From NCBI RefSeq assembly GCF_041296385.1, contig NW_027183583.1, forward strand, positions 124,001 through 188,000: 64,000 nucleotides of DNA. The letters run 5' to 3'. Positions 44,201 through 56,200 of this stretch are shown piece by piece. Position 1 is the stretch's first letter. Every line of letters starts with the position of its first letter. The DNA comes from Aphelocoma coerulescens (taxonomy: Eukaryota; Chordata; Aves; Passeriformes; Corvidae). The notes beneath the pieces are model-generated. The model saw nothing but the letters and a program-made list of their open reading frames with translations, searched no databases and had not been told where the DNA came from. A program made the translations under genes and the position numbers.

Positions 44201-47200
44201 ATTTGGGGAAATTGGAGGAATTTTGGGGATTTTGGGGAATTTTTGGGGGATTGTTGGGAATTTTTTGGAAGAATTTTGGGGGATTTTTGGGGGAAAATTG
44301 GGGGATTTTGAGGGGAAATTTGGGGGAAATTGGGGGATTTTGGGGGATTTGGGGGAATTTTTAGGGGATTTGGAGGGAAATTCGGGGATTTTGGGAAAAT
44401 TTGGGGAATTTTGGGGAATTTTGGGGGAATTTGGGGAATTTTTCAGGAATTTTTAGGGGGATTTTGGGAATTTTGGGGAATTTGGGGGGGAATTTTGGGG
44501 AGAGTTTTGAGGGATTTTGGGGAGAAATTTTGGGGAATTTTTCAGGGGTTTTTGGGGGGAAATTTGGGGATTTTGGGAAAATTGGGGAATTTTGGAGATT
44601 TTAGGGAATTTGGGGAATTTTTCAGGAATTTTTTGGGGGAAATTTGAGGAATTTTGGGGGAAATTTGGGGAATTTGGGGAGAAATTTGGGAATTTTCAAG
44701 GGTTTGGGGGGAAATTGGGGGATTTTGGGAAAATTGGGGGATTTGGGGGGAATTTTGGGGGGAATTTTCAGGAATTTGGGGAGAAATTTGGGAGTTTTCA
44801 GGGGTTTTTGAGGGGAAATTCGGGGATTTTTGGGAAAATTGGGGAATTTGGGGATTTTTGGGAATTTTTGGGGGGAATTTGGGGGAATTTTGGGGGATTT
44901 GGGGGAATTTCGGGGGATTTGGGGAAAATTGGGGGGATTTTTAGGGGGATTTTGGGGGAATTTTGGGGGGATTTGGGGAATTTTCAGGGGTTTTTGGGGG
45001 GAAATTTGAGGATTTGGGGAAATTGGAGGAATTTTGGGGATTTTGGGGAATTTTTGGGAATTTTTTGGAAGAATTTTGGGGATTTTTGGGGGAATTTTGG
45101 GGAATTTGGGGGGATTTTGGAAGAAATTTGGGGGATTTTGGAGGATTTTGGGAAAATTGGGGGATTTTGGGGGAAAATTTGGGGAATTTTGGGGAATTTT
45201 GGGGAATTTGGGGAATTTGGGGGGAATTTGGGGAATTTTTCAGGAATTTTTGGGGGGAAATTTGAGGAATTTTGGGGAATTTGGGGGGGAATTTCGGGGA
45301 GAGTTTTGAGGGATTTTGGGGCGAAATTTTGGGGAGTTTGGGAAAATTGGGGAATTTTGGAGATTTTAGGAAATTTGGGGAATTTTTCGGGGGGAAATTT
45401 GAGGAATTTTGGGGGGAATTTGGGGAATTTGGGGAGAAATTTGGGAGTTTTCAGGGAGTTTTTGGGGGGAAATTTGGGGATTTTTGGGAAAATTGGGGAA
45501 TTTGGGGGGATTTTGGGAGTTTTCAGGGGTTTTTGGGGGGAAATTGGGGGATTTGGGGAAATTGGAGGAATTTTGGGGATTTTGGGGAATTTTTGGGGGA
45601 TTGTTGGGAATTTTTTGGAAGAATTTTGGGGGATTTTTGGGGGAAAATTGGGGGATTTTGAGGGGAAATTTGGGGGAAATTGGGGGATTTTGGGGGATTT
45701 GGGGGAATTTTTAGGGGATTTGGAGGGAAATTCGGGGATTTTGGGAAAATTTGGGGAATTTTGGGGAATTTTGGGGGAATTTGGGGAATTTTTCAGGAAT
45801 TTTTAGGGGGATTTTGGGAATTTTGGGGAATTTGGGGGGGAATTTTGGGGAGAGTTTTGAGGGATTTTGGGGAGAAATTTTGGGGAATTTTTCAGGGGTT
45901 TTTGGGGGGAAATTTGGGGATTTTGGGAAAATTGGGGAATTTTGGAGATTTTAGGGAATTTGGGGAATTTTTCAGGAATTTTTTGGGGGAAATTTGAGGA
46001 ATTTTCAAGGGGTTTGGGGGGAAATTGGGGGATTTTGGGAAAATTGGGGGATTTGGGGGGAATTTCGGGGGAATTTGGGGAATTTGGGGAGAAATTTGGG
46101 AATTTTCAGCGGTTTTTGGGGGGAAATTTGAGGATTTGGGGAAATTTGAGGGATTTTGGGGATTTTGGGGAATTTTTGGGAATTTTTGGAAGAATTTTGG
46201 GGGATTTTTGGGGTGTTTTTGGGGTATTTCAAGGTGGTTTTTAGGGTTTTAGGGTCTTTTTTGGGGTTTCAGGGTGGTTTTTTGGGGCATTTCAGGGAAT
46301 TTTTGGGCCATTTCAGGGTGTTTTTTTGGGGTTTCGGGGTGGTTTTTTGGGATTTTGGGGTGGATTTTTACGGTTTTGGGGTGGTTTTTTTGGATTTTGG
46401 GGTGTTTTTTAGGGTTTTGGAGTGGTTTTTTGGGGTTTTGGGGGTTTTGGGGTGGCTTTTTGGGGTATTTCAGGGTGTTTTTTAGGGTTCCAGGGTGTTT
46501 TTTGGGGTTTCAGGGTGGTTTTTTGGGGTTTCGGGGTGAATTTTTAGGGTTTTTGGGCCATTTCAGGGTGGTTTTGGGTGCTTTCAGGGCGTTTTTTGAG
46601 GTTTCAGGGTGGTTTTTTGGGGTATTTCCGGGTGTTTTTGGAGTGTTTTTGGGGTATTTCAAGGTGGTTTTTAGGGTTTTAGGGTCTTTTTTGGGGTTTC
46701 GGGGTGGTTTTTTGGGCCATTTCAGGGTGTTTTTGGGCCATTTCAGGGTGTTTTTTTGGGGTTTCGGGGTGGTTTTTAGGGTTTTGGGGTGGTTTTTTAG
46801 GGTTTCAGGGTGGTTTTTTGGGGTTTTTTGGGGTGGTTTTTTTAGGGTTTCGGGGTGGTTTTTTGGGGTTTTGGGGTGCTTTTTGTGGTTTTGGGGTGGT
46901 TTTTTTGGGATTTTGGGGTGTTTTTTAGGGTTTTGGAGTGGTTTTTTGGGGTTTTGTGGTGGTTTTTTTGGGGTATTTCAGGGTGTTTTTTGGGGTATTT
47001 CAGGGTGTTTTTTAGGGTATTTCAAGGTGTTTTTGGGGTGTTTTTGGGGGTATTTCGGGGTGTTTTTTAGGGTTTCAGGGTGGTTTTTGGGGTTTTGGGG
47101 TGGTTTTTTGGGGTTTCGGGGTGGATTTTTAGGGTTTTGGGGTGTTTCTTTTGGATTTTGGGGTGTTTTTTAGGGTTTTGGAGTGGTTTTTTGGGGGTTT

Positions 47201-50200
47201 TTCGGGGTGTTTTTTAGGGTTTCGGGGTGGTTTTTGGGATTTTGGGGTGTTTTTTAGGGTTTTGGAGTGGTTTTTTTTAGGGTTTCAGGGTGGATTTTTA
47301 GGGTTTCAGGGTGGATTTTTAGGGTTTTTGGGCCATTTCAGGGTGTTTTTGGGTGCTTTCAGGGTGTTTTTTGGGGTATTTTGGGGTGTTTTTTAGGGTT
47401 TCGGGGTGGTTTTTTGGGGTTTTGGGGTTTTTTTTGGGGTTTCGGGGTGGTTTTTTGGGGCATTTCAGGGAATTTTTGGGCCATTTCAGGGTGTTTTTTT
47501 GGGGTTTCGGGGTGGTTTTTAGGGATTTTGGGGTGGTTTTTTAGGGTTTTTGGGTGGTTTTTTAGGGTTTCGGGGTGGTTTTTTGGGGTTTTTCGGGGTG
47601 GTTTTTTTAGGGTTTCGGGGTGGTTTTTTGGGGTTTTGGGGTGCTTTTTGTGGTTTTGGGGTGGTTTTTTTGGGATTTTGGGGTGTTTTTTAGGGTTTTG
47701 GAGTGGTTTTTTGGGGTTTTGTGGTGTTTTTTTTGGGGTATTTCAGGGTGTTTTTTGGGGTATTTCAGGGTGTTTTTTAGGGTATTTCAAGGTGTTTTTG
47801 GGGTGTTTTTGGGGTATTTCGGGGTGTTTTTTGGGGTTTTTTGGGGTTTTTGGGGCTCACCCAGCGCGTGCAGGGCGCTCAGCGCCAGCTCCCGGCTCCG
47901 GGGGGACCCCGAGGGCTCCAAAGCCTCCAAAATCTTGGGGAGCAGCTGGGGCAGCCAGGGCTGCACCCCCTCCCCTGGGCAGCCCCAAAACGGCCCCAAA
48001 TCGGCCCAAAATCAGCCCCAAAATCCACAAAAACCATCCCAGAATAACCCCGGATTCATTGGAGTTCATTAAAGGCTCCAAAACGACCCAAATCCCCCCA
48101 AAATTCCCCAAAAATCCCCCCAAAACTCCCCAAAATCCCAGCTTTTCCCACAAAAAATCCCAATTTCCCTCCCAGATTCCCCTCAAAATCCCCAAAATCC
48201 CCATTTTCTCCCCAAAATCCCCCCAATTTCCCCCCAAAAACCCCAATTTTTCCCCCCAAATCCCCAATTTTCTCCCCAAAATCCCTGATTTTCTCCCCAA
48301 AATCCCCATTCTTTCCCCAAAATCCCCCCAAAATCCCTCGAATTTCCCCTCAAAATCCCCATTTTTTCCTCAAAATCCCCGATTTTCTTCCCAAAATCCC
48401 CATTTTTCCCCCAAATCCCCAATTTTCTCCCAAAATCCCAATTTTTCCACCAAAATCCCCTGAATTTCCCCTCAAAATCCCCATTTTTGCCCCCAAATCC
48501 CCGACTTTCTTCCCCAAATCCCCAATTTTTTCCCAAAATCCCCAAATTTTCCCCAAATTTCCCCCCAAACTCCCCAAAATCCCAATTTTCCCCCAAAATC
48601 CCAAATTCTCTCCCCAAAATCCCCAATTTTTCCCCCCATTTTCTCCCCAAAATCCCTCCCAAAAATCCCCTAAATCCCCAAATTTCTCCCCAAAATCCCC
48701 AAATTTCCCCCCAAATCCCCAAATTTTCTCCCAAACCCCCAAACTTCTCCCAAATTTCCCCCAAAGTCCCTCCCAAAAATCCCCATTTCCCCCCAAAATC
48801 CCCAAATTTCCCCCAGAATCCCCAAATTTTCCCCAAATTCCCCCAAAATCCCTCCGAAAAATCCCAAATTTTCCCCCAAACCTCAAATTTCTCCCAAATT
48901 TCCCCCAAAATCCCTCCCAAAACTCCCAATTTCCCCCCAAAACCCCCAAATTTCCCCCAAAATCCCCAAATTTCCCCCGAAAATCCCCAAATTTTCCCCC
49001 AAAATCCCTCCCAAAAATCCCAAATTTTCCCCAAATCCCCAAATTTCCCCCAAAACCCCCAAATTTCCCCCCAAAATCCCCAAATTTCCCCCAAAATCCC
49101 CAAATTTCTCCTCAAAAATTTCAAATTTCCCCCCAAAACGCCAAATTTCCCCCAATTTCCCCCAAAATCCCCAAATTTCCCCCCAAAATCCCTCCCAAAA
49201 ATCCCCAAATTTCCCCCCAATACCCCCAAATTTCCCCCCAAATCCCCAAATTTTCCCCCAAAATCCCTATTTCTCCCCCCAAAACCCCCCAATTTCCCCC
49301 AAAATCCCTCCCAAAAATCCCCAAATTTCCCCCCAAAACCCCAAATTTTCCCCAAATTTCCCCCAAAATCCCTCCCAAAAATCCCAAATTTCCCCCAAAA
49401 TCCCTCCAAAAAATCCCCATTTCCCCCCCAAATCCCCAAATATTCCCCAAAATCCCCAAATATTTCCCCCAAAATCTCCAAATTTACCCCCAAATCCCAA
49501 AATTTCTCCCCAAAATCCCCAAATTTTCCCTAAATTTCCCCCACAATCCCTCCCCAAAACCCCAAATTTTCCCTAAATTTCCCCCCAAAATCCCCAAAAT
49601 CCCTCCCAAAATCCCCATTTCCCCCCAAAATCCCCAAATTTTCCCCAATTTCCCCCAAAATCCCTCCCAAAACCCCCAAATTTCCCCCAAAATCCCCAAA
49701 TTTCCCCCCAAACCCCCAAATTTCCCAAAATCCCCAAATTTTCCCCAAATTTCCCCCAAAATCCCTCCCAAACCCCCATTTCTCCTCCCAAAACCCCCAA
49801 ATTTCCCCCCAAATTTTCCCCCAAAATCCCCATTTTACCCCTAAAATCCCCAAATTTCCCCCCAAATCCCCAAATATTCCCCCTAAATTCCCAAATTTCC
49901 CCCAAAATCCCTCCCAAAAATCCCAATTTCCCCCCAAAAATCCCAAATTTCCCCCCAAAAATCCCAAATTCCCCCCCCAAACCCCCAAATTTCCCCCAAA
50001 ATCCCCAAATATTCCCTCTAAATTCCCAAATTTCCCCCCCAAACCCTCAAATTTCCCCCCAAAACCCCAAATTTTCCCCAAATTCCCCCCAAAACCCCTC
50101 CCAAAAACCCCCAAATGTCCCCCAAAACCCCCAAATTTCCCCCAAAATCCCAAACTTCCCCCAAAACCCCCAAATTTCCCCCCAAAAATCCCTCCCAAAA

Positions 50201-53200
50201 ACCCCCAAATTTCCCCCCAAACCCCCCAAAACCCCTCCCAAACCCCCATTTCTCCCCCCAAAACCCCAAATTCCCCCAAAATCCCTCCCAAAAATCCCAA
50301 ATTTCCCCCCAAAATCCCCAAATTTCCCCCCAAAACCCCAAATTTTCCCTAAATTTCCCCCACAATCCCTCCCCAAAACCCCCAAATTTCCCCTAAATTA
50401 CCCCCCAAAATCCCCAAAATCCCTCCCAAAATCCCCAAATTTTCCCCAAATTTCCCCCAAAACCCCTCCCAAAAATCCCAAATTTCCCCCCAAAAATCCC
50501 AAACCCCCCCAAATTCGCCCCGAATTGCTCACCCAGCGCCTCCAGCAGCGCCTCCAGCACAAACCAGTCCCGGGGCTCCGGGGAACTGGGGGAGCCCCAA
50601 AATCCCCCCAGGAGCGCCGGGAGCGCCTCGGCCGCCACCTGCGCCAGCTCGGGCTGCTCCCAGTGCAAACCAGTACCGACCAGTAAGGGCGGGGGACGGC
50701 CCAGGGTCACCCCCCCCGAGCCTCCCAGTGCTCCCAGTCCCTCCCAGTCCCTCCCAGTTCCTCCCAATCCCTTCCCAGTCCCTCCCAGTTCCTCCCAATC
50801 CCTTCCCAGTCCCTCCCAATCCCCTCCCAGTTCCCTCCCAGTAACTCCCAGTCCATCCCAGTCCATCCCAGTCTCTCCCAGTTCCCTCCCAGTCCCTCCC
50901 AGTCCCTCCCAGTCCCTCCCAGTTCCCTCCCAGTCGCTCCCAGTCCCTCCCAGTCTCTCCCAGTCCCCTCCCAGTATAAACCAGTAACCCCAAATCCCCC
51001 CCAGTTCCCTCCCAATCCCCTCCCAGTCCCTTCCACTTCCTCCCAGCCCCTCCCAGTCCCCCCCAATCCCCTCCCAGTCCCTCCCAGTCCCCTCCCAGTT
51101 CCCTCCCAATCCCCTCCCAATCCCCCCCAATCCCTCCCAGTCTCTCCCAGTCCCCTCCCAGTATAAACCAGTAACCCCGAATCCCCTCCCAGTTCCCTTC
51201 CAGTCCCTCCCAATCCCTCCCAGTCCCTCCCAATCCCCTCCCAGTCCCTCCCAGTCCCTCCCAGTCTCTCCCAGTCCAAACCAATCCCCTCCCAGTCCCT
51301 CCCAGTCCCTCCCAGTCCCCTCCCAGTCCCTCCCAATCCCCTCCCAGTCCCTCCCAATCCCCTCCCAGTCTCTCCCAGTCCCTCCCAATCCCCTCCCAGT
51401 CCCTCCCAGTTCCCTCCCAGTCCCTCCCAGTCCCCTCCCAGTCCCTCCCAATCCCCTCCCAGTCCCCTCCCAGTATAAACCAGTAACCCCGAATCCCCTC
51501 CCAGTTCCCTTCCAGTCCCTCCCAATCCCTCCCAGTCCCTCCCAATCCCCTCCCAGTCCCTCCCAGTCCCTCCCAGTCTCTCCCAGTCCAAACCAATCCC
51601 CTCCCAGTCCCTCCCAGTCCCTCCCAGTCCCCTCCCAGTCCCTCCCAATCCCCTCCCAGTCCCTCCCAATCCCCTCCCAGTCTCTCCCAGTCCCTCCCAA
51701 TCCCCTCCCAGTCCCTCCCAGTTCCCTCCCAGTCCCTCCCAGTCCCCTCCCAGTCCCTCCCAATCCCCTCCCAGTCCCCTCCCAGTATAAACCAGTAACC
51801 CCGAATCCCCTCCCAGTCCCTCCCAATCCCCTCCCAGTCCCTCCCAGTATAAACCAGTAACCCCGAATCCCCTCCCAGTCCCTCCCAGTCCCCTCCCAGT
51901 CCCTCCCAATCCCTTCCCGGTTCCTTCCCAGTTCCCTCCCAATCTCGTCCCAATCCCCTCCCAGTCCATCCCAGTCCCTCCCAGTCCCCTCCCAATCTCC
52001 TCCAAGTCCTCTCCCAGTCCCTCCCAGTATAAACCAGTAACCCCGAATCCCCTCCCAGTCCCTCCCAGTCCCCCCCAAGCCCCTCCCAATCCCCTTCCAG
52101 TCCCTCCCAGTCCCTCCCAGCTCCCTCCCAATCCCCTCCCAGTCCCTCCCAGTCCCCCCCAATCCCCTCCCAGTCCCCCCCAGTCCCTCCCAGTTCCCTC
52201 CCAGTCCCTCCCAATCCCCTCCCAGTCCCTCCCAGTCCCTCCCAGTCCCTCCCAGTCCCTCCCAGTCTCTCCCAGTCCCCTCCCAGTATAAACCAGTAAC
52301 CCCAAATCCCCCCCAGTCCCCTCCCAGTCCCCTCCCAGTTCCCTCCCAATCCCCTCCCAATCCCCCCCAATCCCTCCCAGTCCCTCCCAGTCCCTCCCAG
52401 TAACTCCCAGTCCCTCCCAATCCCTCCCACTCCCCCCCAATCCCCTCCCAGTCCCTCCCAGTCCCCTCCCAGTACCTCCAGCTCCTCCCGCAGCTCCCTC
52501 AGCGCCGCCGCCGCCGCCCCCCTGACCGCGGCCTCGGGGTCTCCCAGGCCCCCCCGCAGGGCCCCCAGCACCGGGCCCAGGAACCTGCGGAGGCCACGCC
52601 CACCCCCCCTCAGGCCACGCCCACCCTCCTCAGGCCACGCCCACCCTCCTCAGGCCACGCCCACCCTCCTCAGGCCACGCCCACCCCCCCTCAGGCCACG
52701 CCCACCCTCCTCAGGCCACGCCCACCCCCCCTCAGGCCACGCCCACCCTCCTCAGGCCACGCCCACCCTCCTCAGGCCACGCCCACCCCCCCTCAGGCCA
52801 CGCCCACCCCGCCCAGGCCACGCCCACCCCATTAAACCCCACTTCCATATATGGTAAGCCACGCCCACCCCGCCATATACGGAGTTAAGCCACGCCCACC
52901 GTGCGGTACAGGAGGTTAAGCCCCGCCCACATCGCCTTATATGGAGTTAAGCCACGCCCCCCAAATTTAACCCCGAAATCGCCCCCCCCAAAATTCCCTG
53001 AAAGATCCTTAAAAAAAAAAGGAGAAAAATGCGAAAATTTCAGCCAAAATCGGCCCAAAAAAAATCCCGGAAATGTCAAAAAAAATCCTCAAGAAATCCT
53101 CAAAAAATTCCCCAAAAATCCTCAAATAAAAAGAGAAAAATCCAAAAATTTCACCCAAAAATCGCCCCAAAAAATGTCCTGGAAATGTCCAAAAAAATCC

Positions 53201-56200
53201 TCAAAAAATGCTCAAAAAAAAGAGAAAAATCCGAAATTTTCACCCCAAAATCGGCCCCAAAAAAGTCCCCGAAATGTCCAAAAAAAATCCTCAGAAAATT
53301 CCCCGAAAAATCCTCAAATAAAAAGAGAAAAATCCGAAATTTTCACCCCAAAATGGGCCCCAAAAAAAGTCCTGGAAATGTCAAAAAAATCCTCAAAAAA
53401 TTCCCCAAAAATCGTCAAAAAAAAAGAGAAAAATCTGAAGATTTCACCCAAAATCGGCCCCAAAAAAAGTCCCGGAAATGTCCAAAAAAAAGCCTCAAAA
53501 AATGCTCGAAAAAGAGAGAAAAATCCGAAAAATTCACCCAAAAATCGGCCCCAAAAAATGTCCCGGAAATGTCAAAAAAAAGCCTCAAAAAATGCTCGAA
53601 AAAGAGAAAAATCCGAAAATTTCAGCCAAAATCGGCCCCAAAAAAAGTCCTGGAAATGTCAAAAAAAATCCTCAAAAAATGCTCAAAAAAGAGAGAAAAA
53701 TCCCAAATTTTCACCCAAAATCAGCGCCAAAAAATGTCCCGGAAATGTCCAAAAAAATCCTCAAAAAATGCTCAAAAAAAAGAGAAAAATCCGAAAAATT
53801 CACCCAAAAATCGGCCCCAAAATTGTCCTGGAAATGTCAAAAAATTCCCCGAAAAATCCTCAAATAAAAAGAGAAAAATCCGAAAATTTCACCCAAAATC
53901 GGCCCCAAAAAAAGTCCCGGAAATGTCAAAAAAATCCTCAAAAAATTCCCCCAAAAATTCCCTAAAAAATCCTCAAAAATTCTTAGAAAATTCCCCCAAA
54001 AAATTCCCCCCAAATTGCCAAAAATCCCCCAAAAATCCCCAAAAACTCAGAATTCTGAAAGCTCCAAAATCCCCCAAACTCCCCCCAAAAATTCCCCAAA
54101 AATTCCCCAAAATTCCCCAAAATTCCCCAAAAATTCTGTATTCTGAAAGCTCCAAAATCCCCCAAATCCTCCCCAAAAATTCCCAAAAAATCCCAAAAAA
54201 ATCCCCAAAAATTCTGAATTCTGAGAGCTCCAAATTCCCCCAAATTCCCCCCAAAATTCCCAAAAAATTCTCAAAAATTCTGTATTCTGAAAGCTCCAAA
54301 ATCCCCCAAATCCTCCCCAAAAATTCCCAAAAAATCCCCAAAAATCCCAAAAACTCCCCAAAAAATCTCCAAAAATCCCAAATTTTAAAAGCTCCAAAAT
54401 CCCCAAAAATCCCCAAAAATTCCCAAAAAATCCCAAAAAAATCCCCAAAAATCCCCAAAAAATTCCCCAAAAATCCCCAAAAATTCCCAAAAAGTCCCCA
54501 AAATTCCCCAAAAATTCCGAATTCTGAGAGCTCCAAAATCCCCCAAATTCCCCCCAAAAATCCCCCAAAAATCCCAAAAAAATCCCCAAAAATCCCCCCA
54601 AAATTCCCGAAAATCCCAAATTTTAAAAGCTCCAAAATCCCCCAAATCCTCCCCAAAAATTCCCCAAAAATCCCCAAAAATTCCCAAAAAATCCCAAAAA
54701 TTCCCCAAAAATTCTGAATTCTGAGAGCTCCAAAATCCCCCAAATTCCCCCCCAAAATTCCCAAAAAATCCCCAAAAATCCCAAAAACTCCCCAAAAAAT
54801 CTCCAAAAATCCCAAATTTTAAAAGCTCCAAAATCCCCAAAAATCCCCAAAAATTCCCAAAAAATCCCAAAAAAATCCCAAAAAATCCCCAAAAAATCCC
54901 CAAAAATCCCCAAAAAATCCCCAAAAAATCCCCAAAAAACCCCCAAATTCTAAAAGCACCAAAATCCCCCAAATCCCCCCCAAAAACCCCCAGGCAATCC
55001 CCCCCCCTCCCCCCTCCCAGTCCATCCCAGTCCCCTCCCAGTTCAACCCAGCAAAGCTCCCTAAGCCCCGCCCCCACCACCCCTGCCCATATAAGGCAAG
55101 CCCCGCCCATATAAGGCAAGCCCCGCCCCCTCCGCCTTAAGCCCCGCCCCCTTTTGCCCATATAAGGCGCCGCCCTCACCGCTGCCGCAAGGTGGCGCCA
55201 CAGCCCCGCGCCAGCGCCGCCAGCGCCAACAGCGCCCCCTTGCGGCCGCCGGCGGCCGCGCTCCGGCTCGGCCCCTCCAGCAACGGCAACTTCCGGGTTC
55301 GGCCCGACCCCCAAAATCGGCCGATTTTCACCCAAAAAAACGGGCGGGGGGAGGTGGAAACCAAGTGGGGAAGGGGGGGGAGAAGGAGAAGGAGAAGGGA
55401 AAGAAAAAAAAACGGGAGAAAAAGAGCGAGAATTAGCGAGAAGGGAGGTGGGAAAGGGTCCCCGGCTCGCCCCAAAAATCAGCAGGGAAAGGGCCCCAAA
55501 ATCGGCAGGAAACGCCCCAAAATCAGCGCGGGGGGGGGGGGGGGGGTGGTGGAATTCCTGAAATGTTCCAAACCCCCACCCAAAAGCTCCAAATTCCAGG
55601 GATTTTTCCCTCAAAATCCACCCGGGTTTCTACCCGGAAGGTCCTGGAAGGTGCCTAAGAAACCCCGGTAAAATGGAAATAAAATCGGCCTTAAAAATTC
55701 CCAAAAAATCCCCCAATTTTGTAGCCTCACCCCGACGTCAAAATTCCCTCCAACTCTGCCCAAAATTCCTGATTTTTAACCCCCCGCGAGGCCAAAATGT
55801 CCAAAATTCGCCTCAGAATTCCCTCCAGGACCCACAAAGTCTCCAGCAAAGGTCCTGAAAGGTCACCAAAAAAACCCCCAAACCCGCCCAAAAAATCCTT
55901 CAAAAATCCATCCAAAATTCCCCAAAAATCCCTAAAAATCCTCCCCAAATCCCCCAATTCCCAAAAATTCCCCAAATCCCCCCCTCAGAACCCACCAGTT
56001 CCTTCAGCAGCTTTTCGGGGGGCAATCCCTGGGCCAGAGCGTCCAGAGCCTGTGGGGACCAAAATTGGGTCAAAATCCCCCAAATTTGGGGGAAATTCCC
56101 CAGGAAATTCGGGGGATTCTCCTTGAATTTGGCAGAAGTTCAAAAAAAAGGGGAAAAACCAACAAAGAAGGGGAAAATCTGCCCCGAAAATGGGGGAATT

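Noticed and set aside
50393..52571. 675-680 codon GDWEGLGG frames on -
   Set aside because: Decamer array of intron 8; the only real coding parts are exons 8 and 9, which lie in specific frames with splice sites.
52840..55170. CATATATGG and CCCATATAAGGC as TATA boxes or SRF sites
   Set aside because: They occur in small GC-rich repeats inside an IPO4 intron; no start site or gene is associated.
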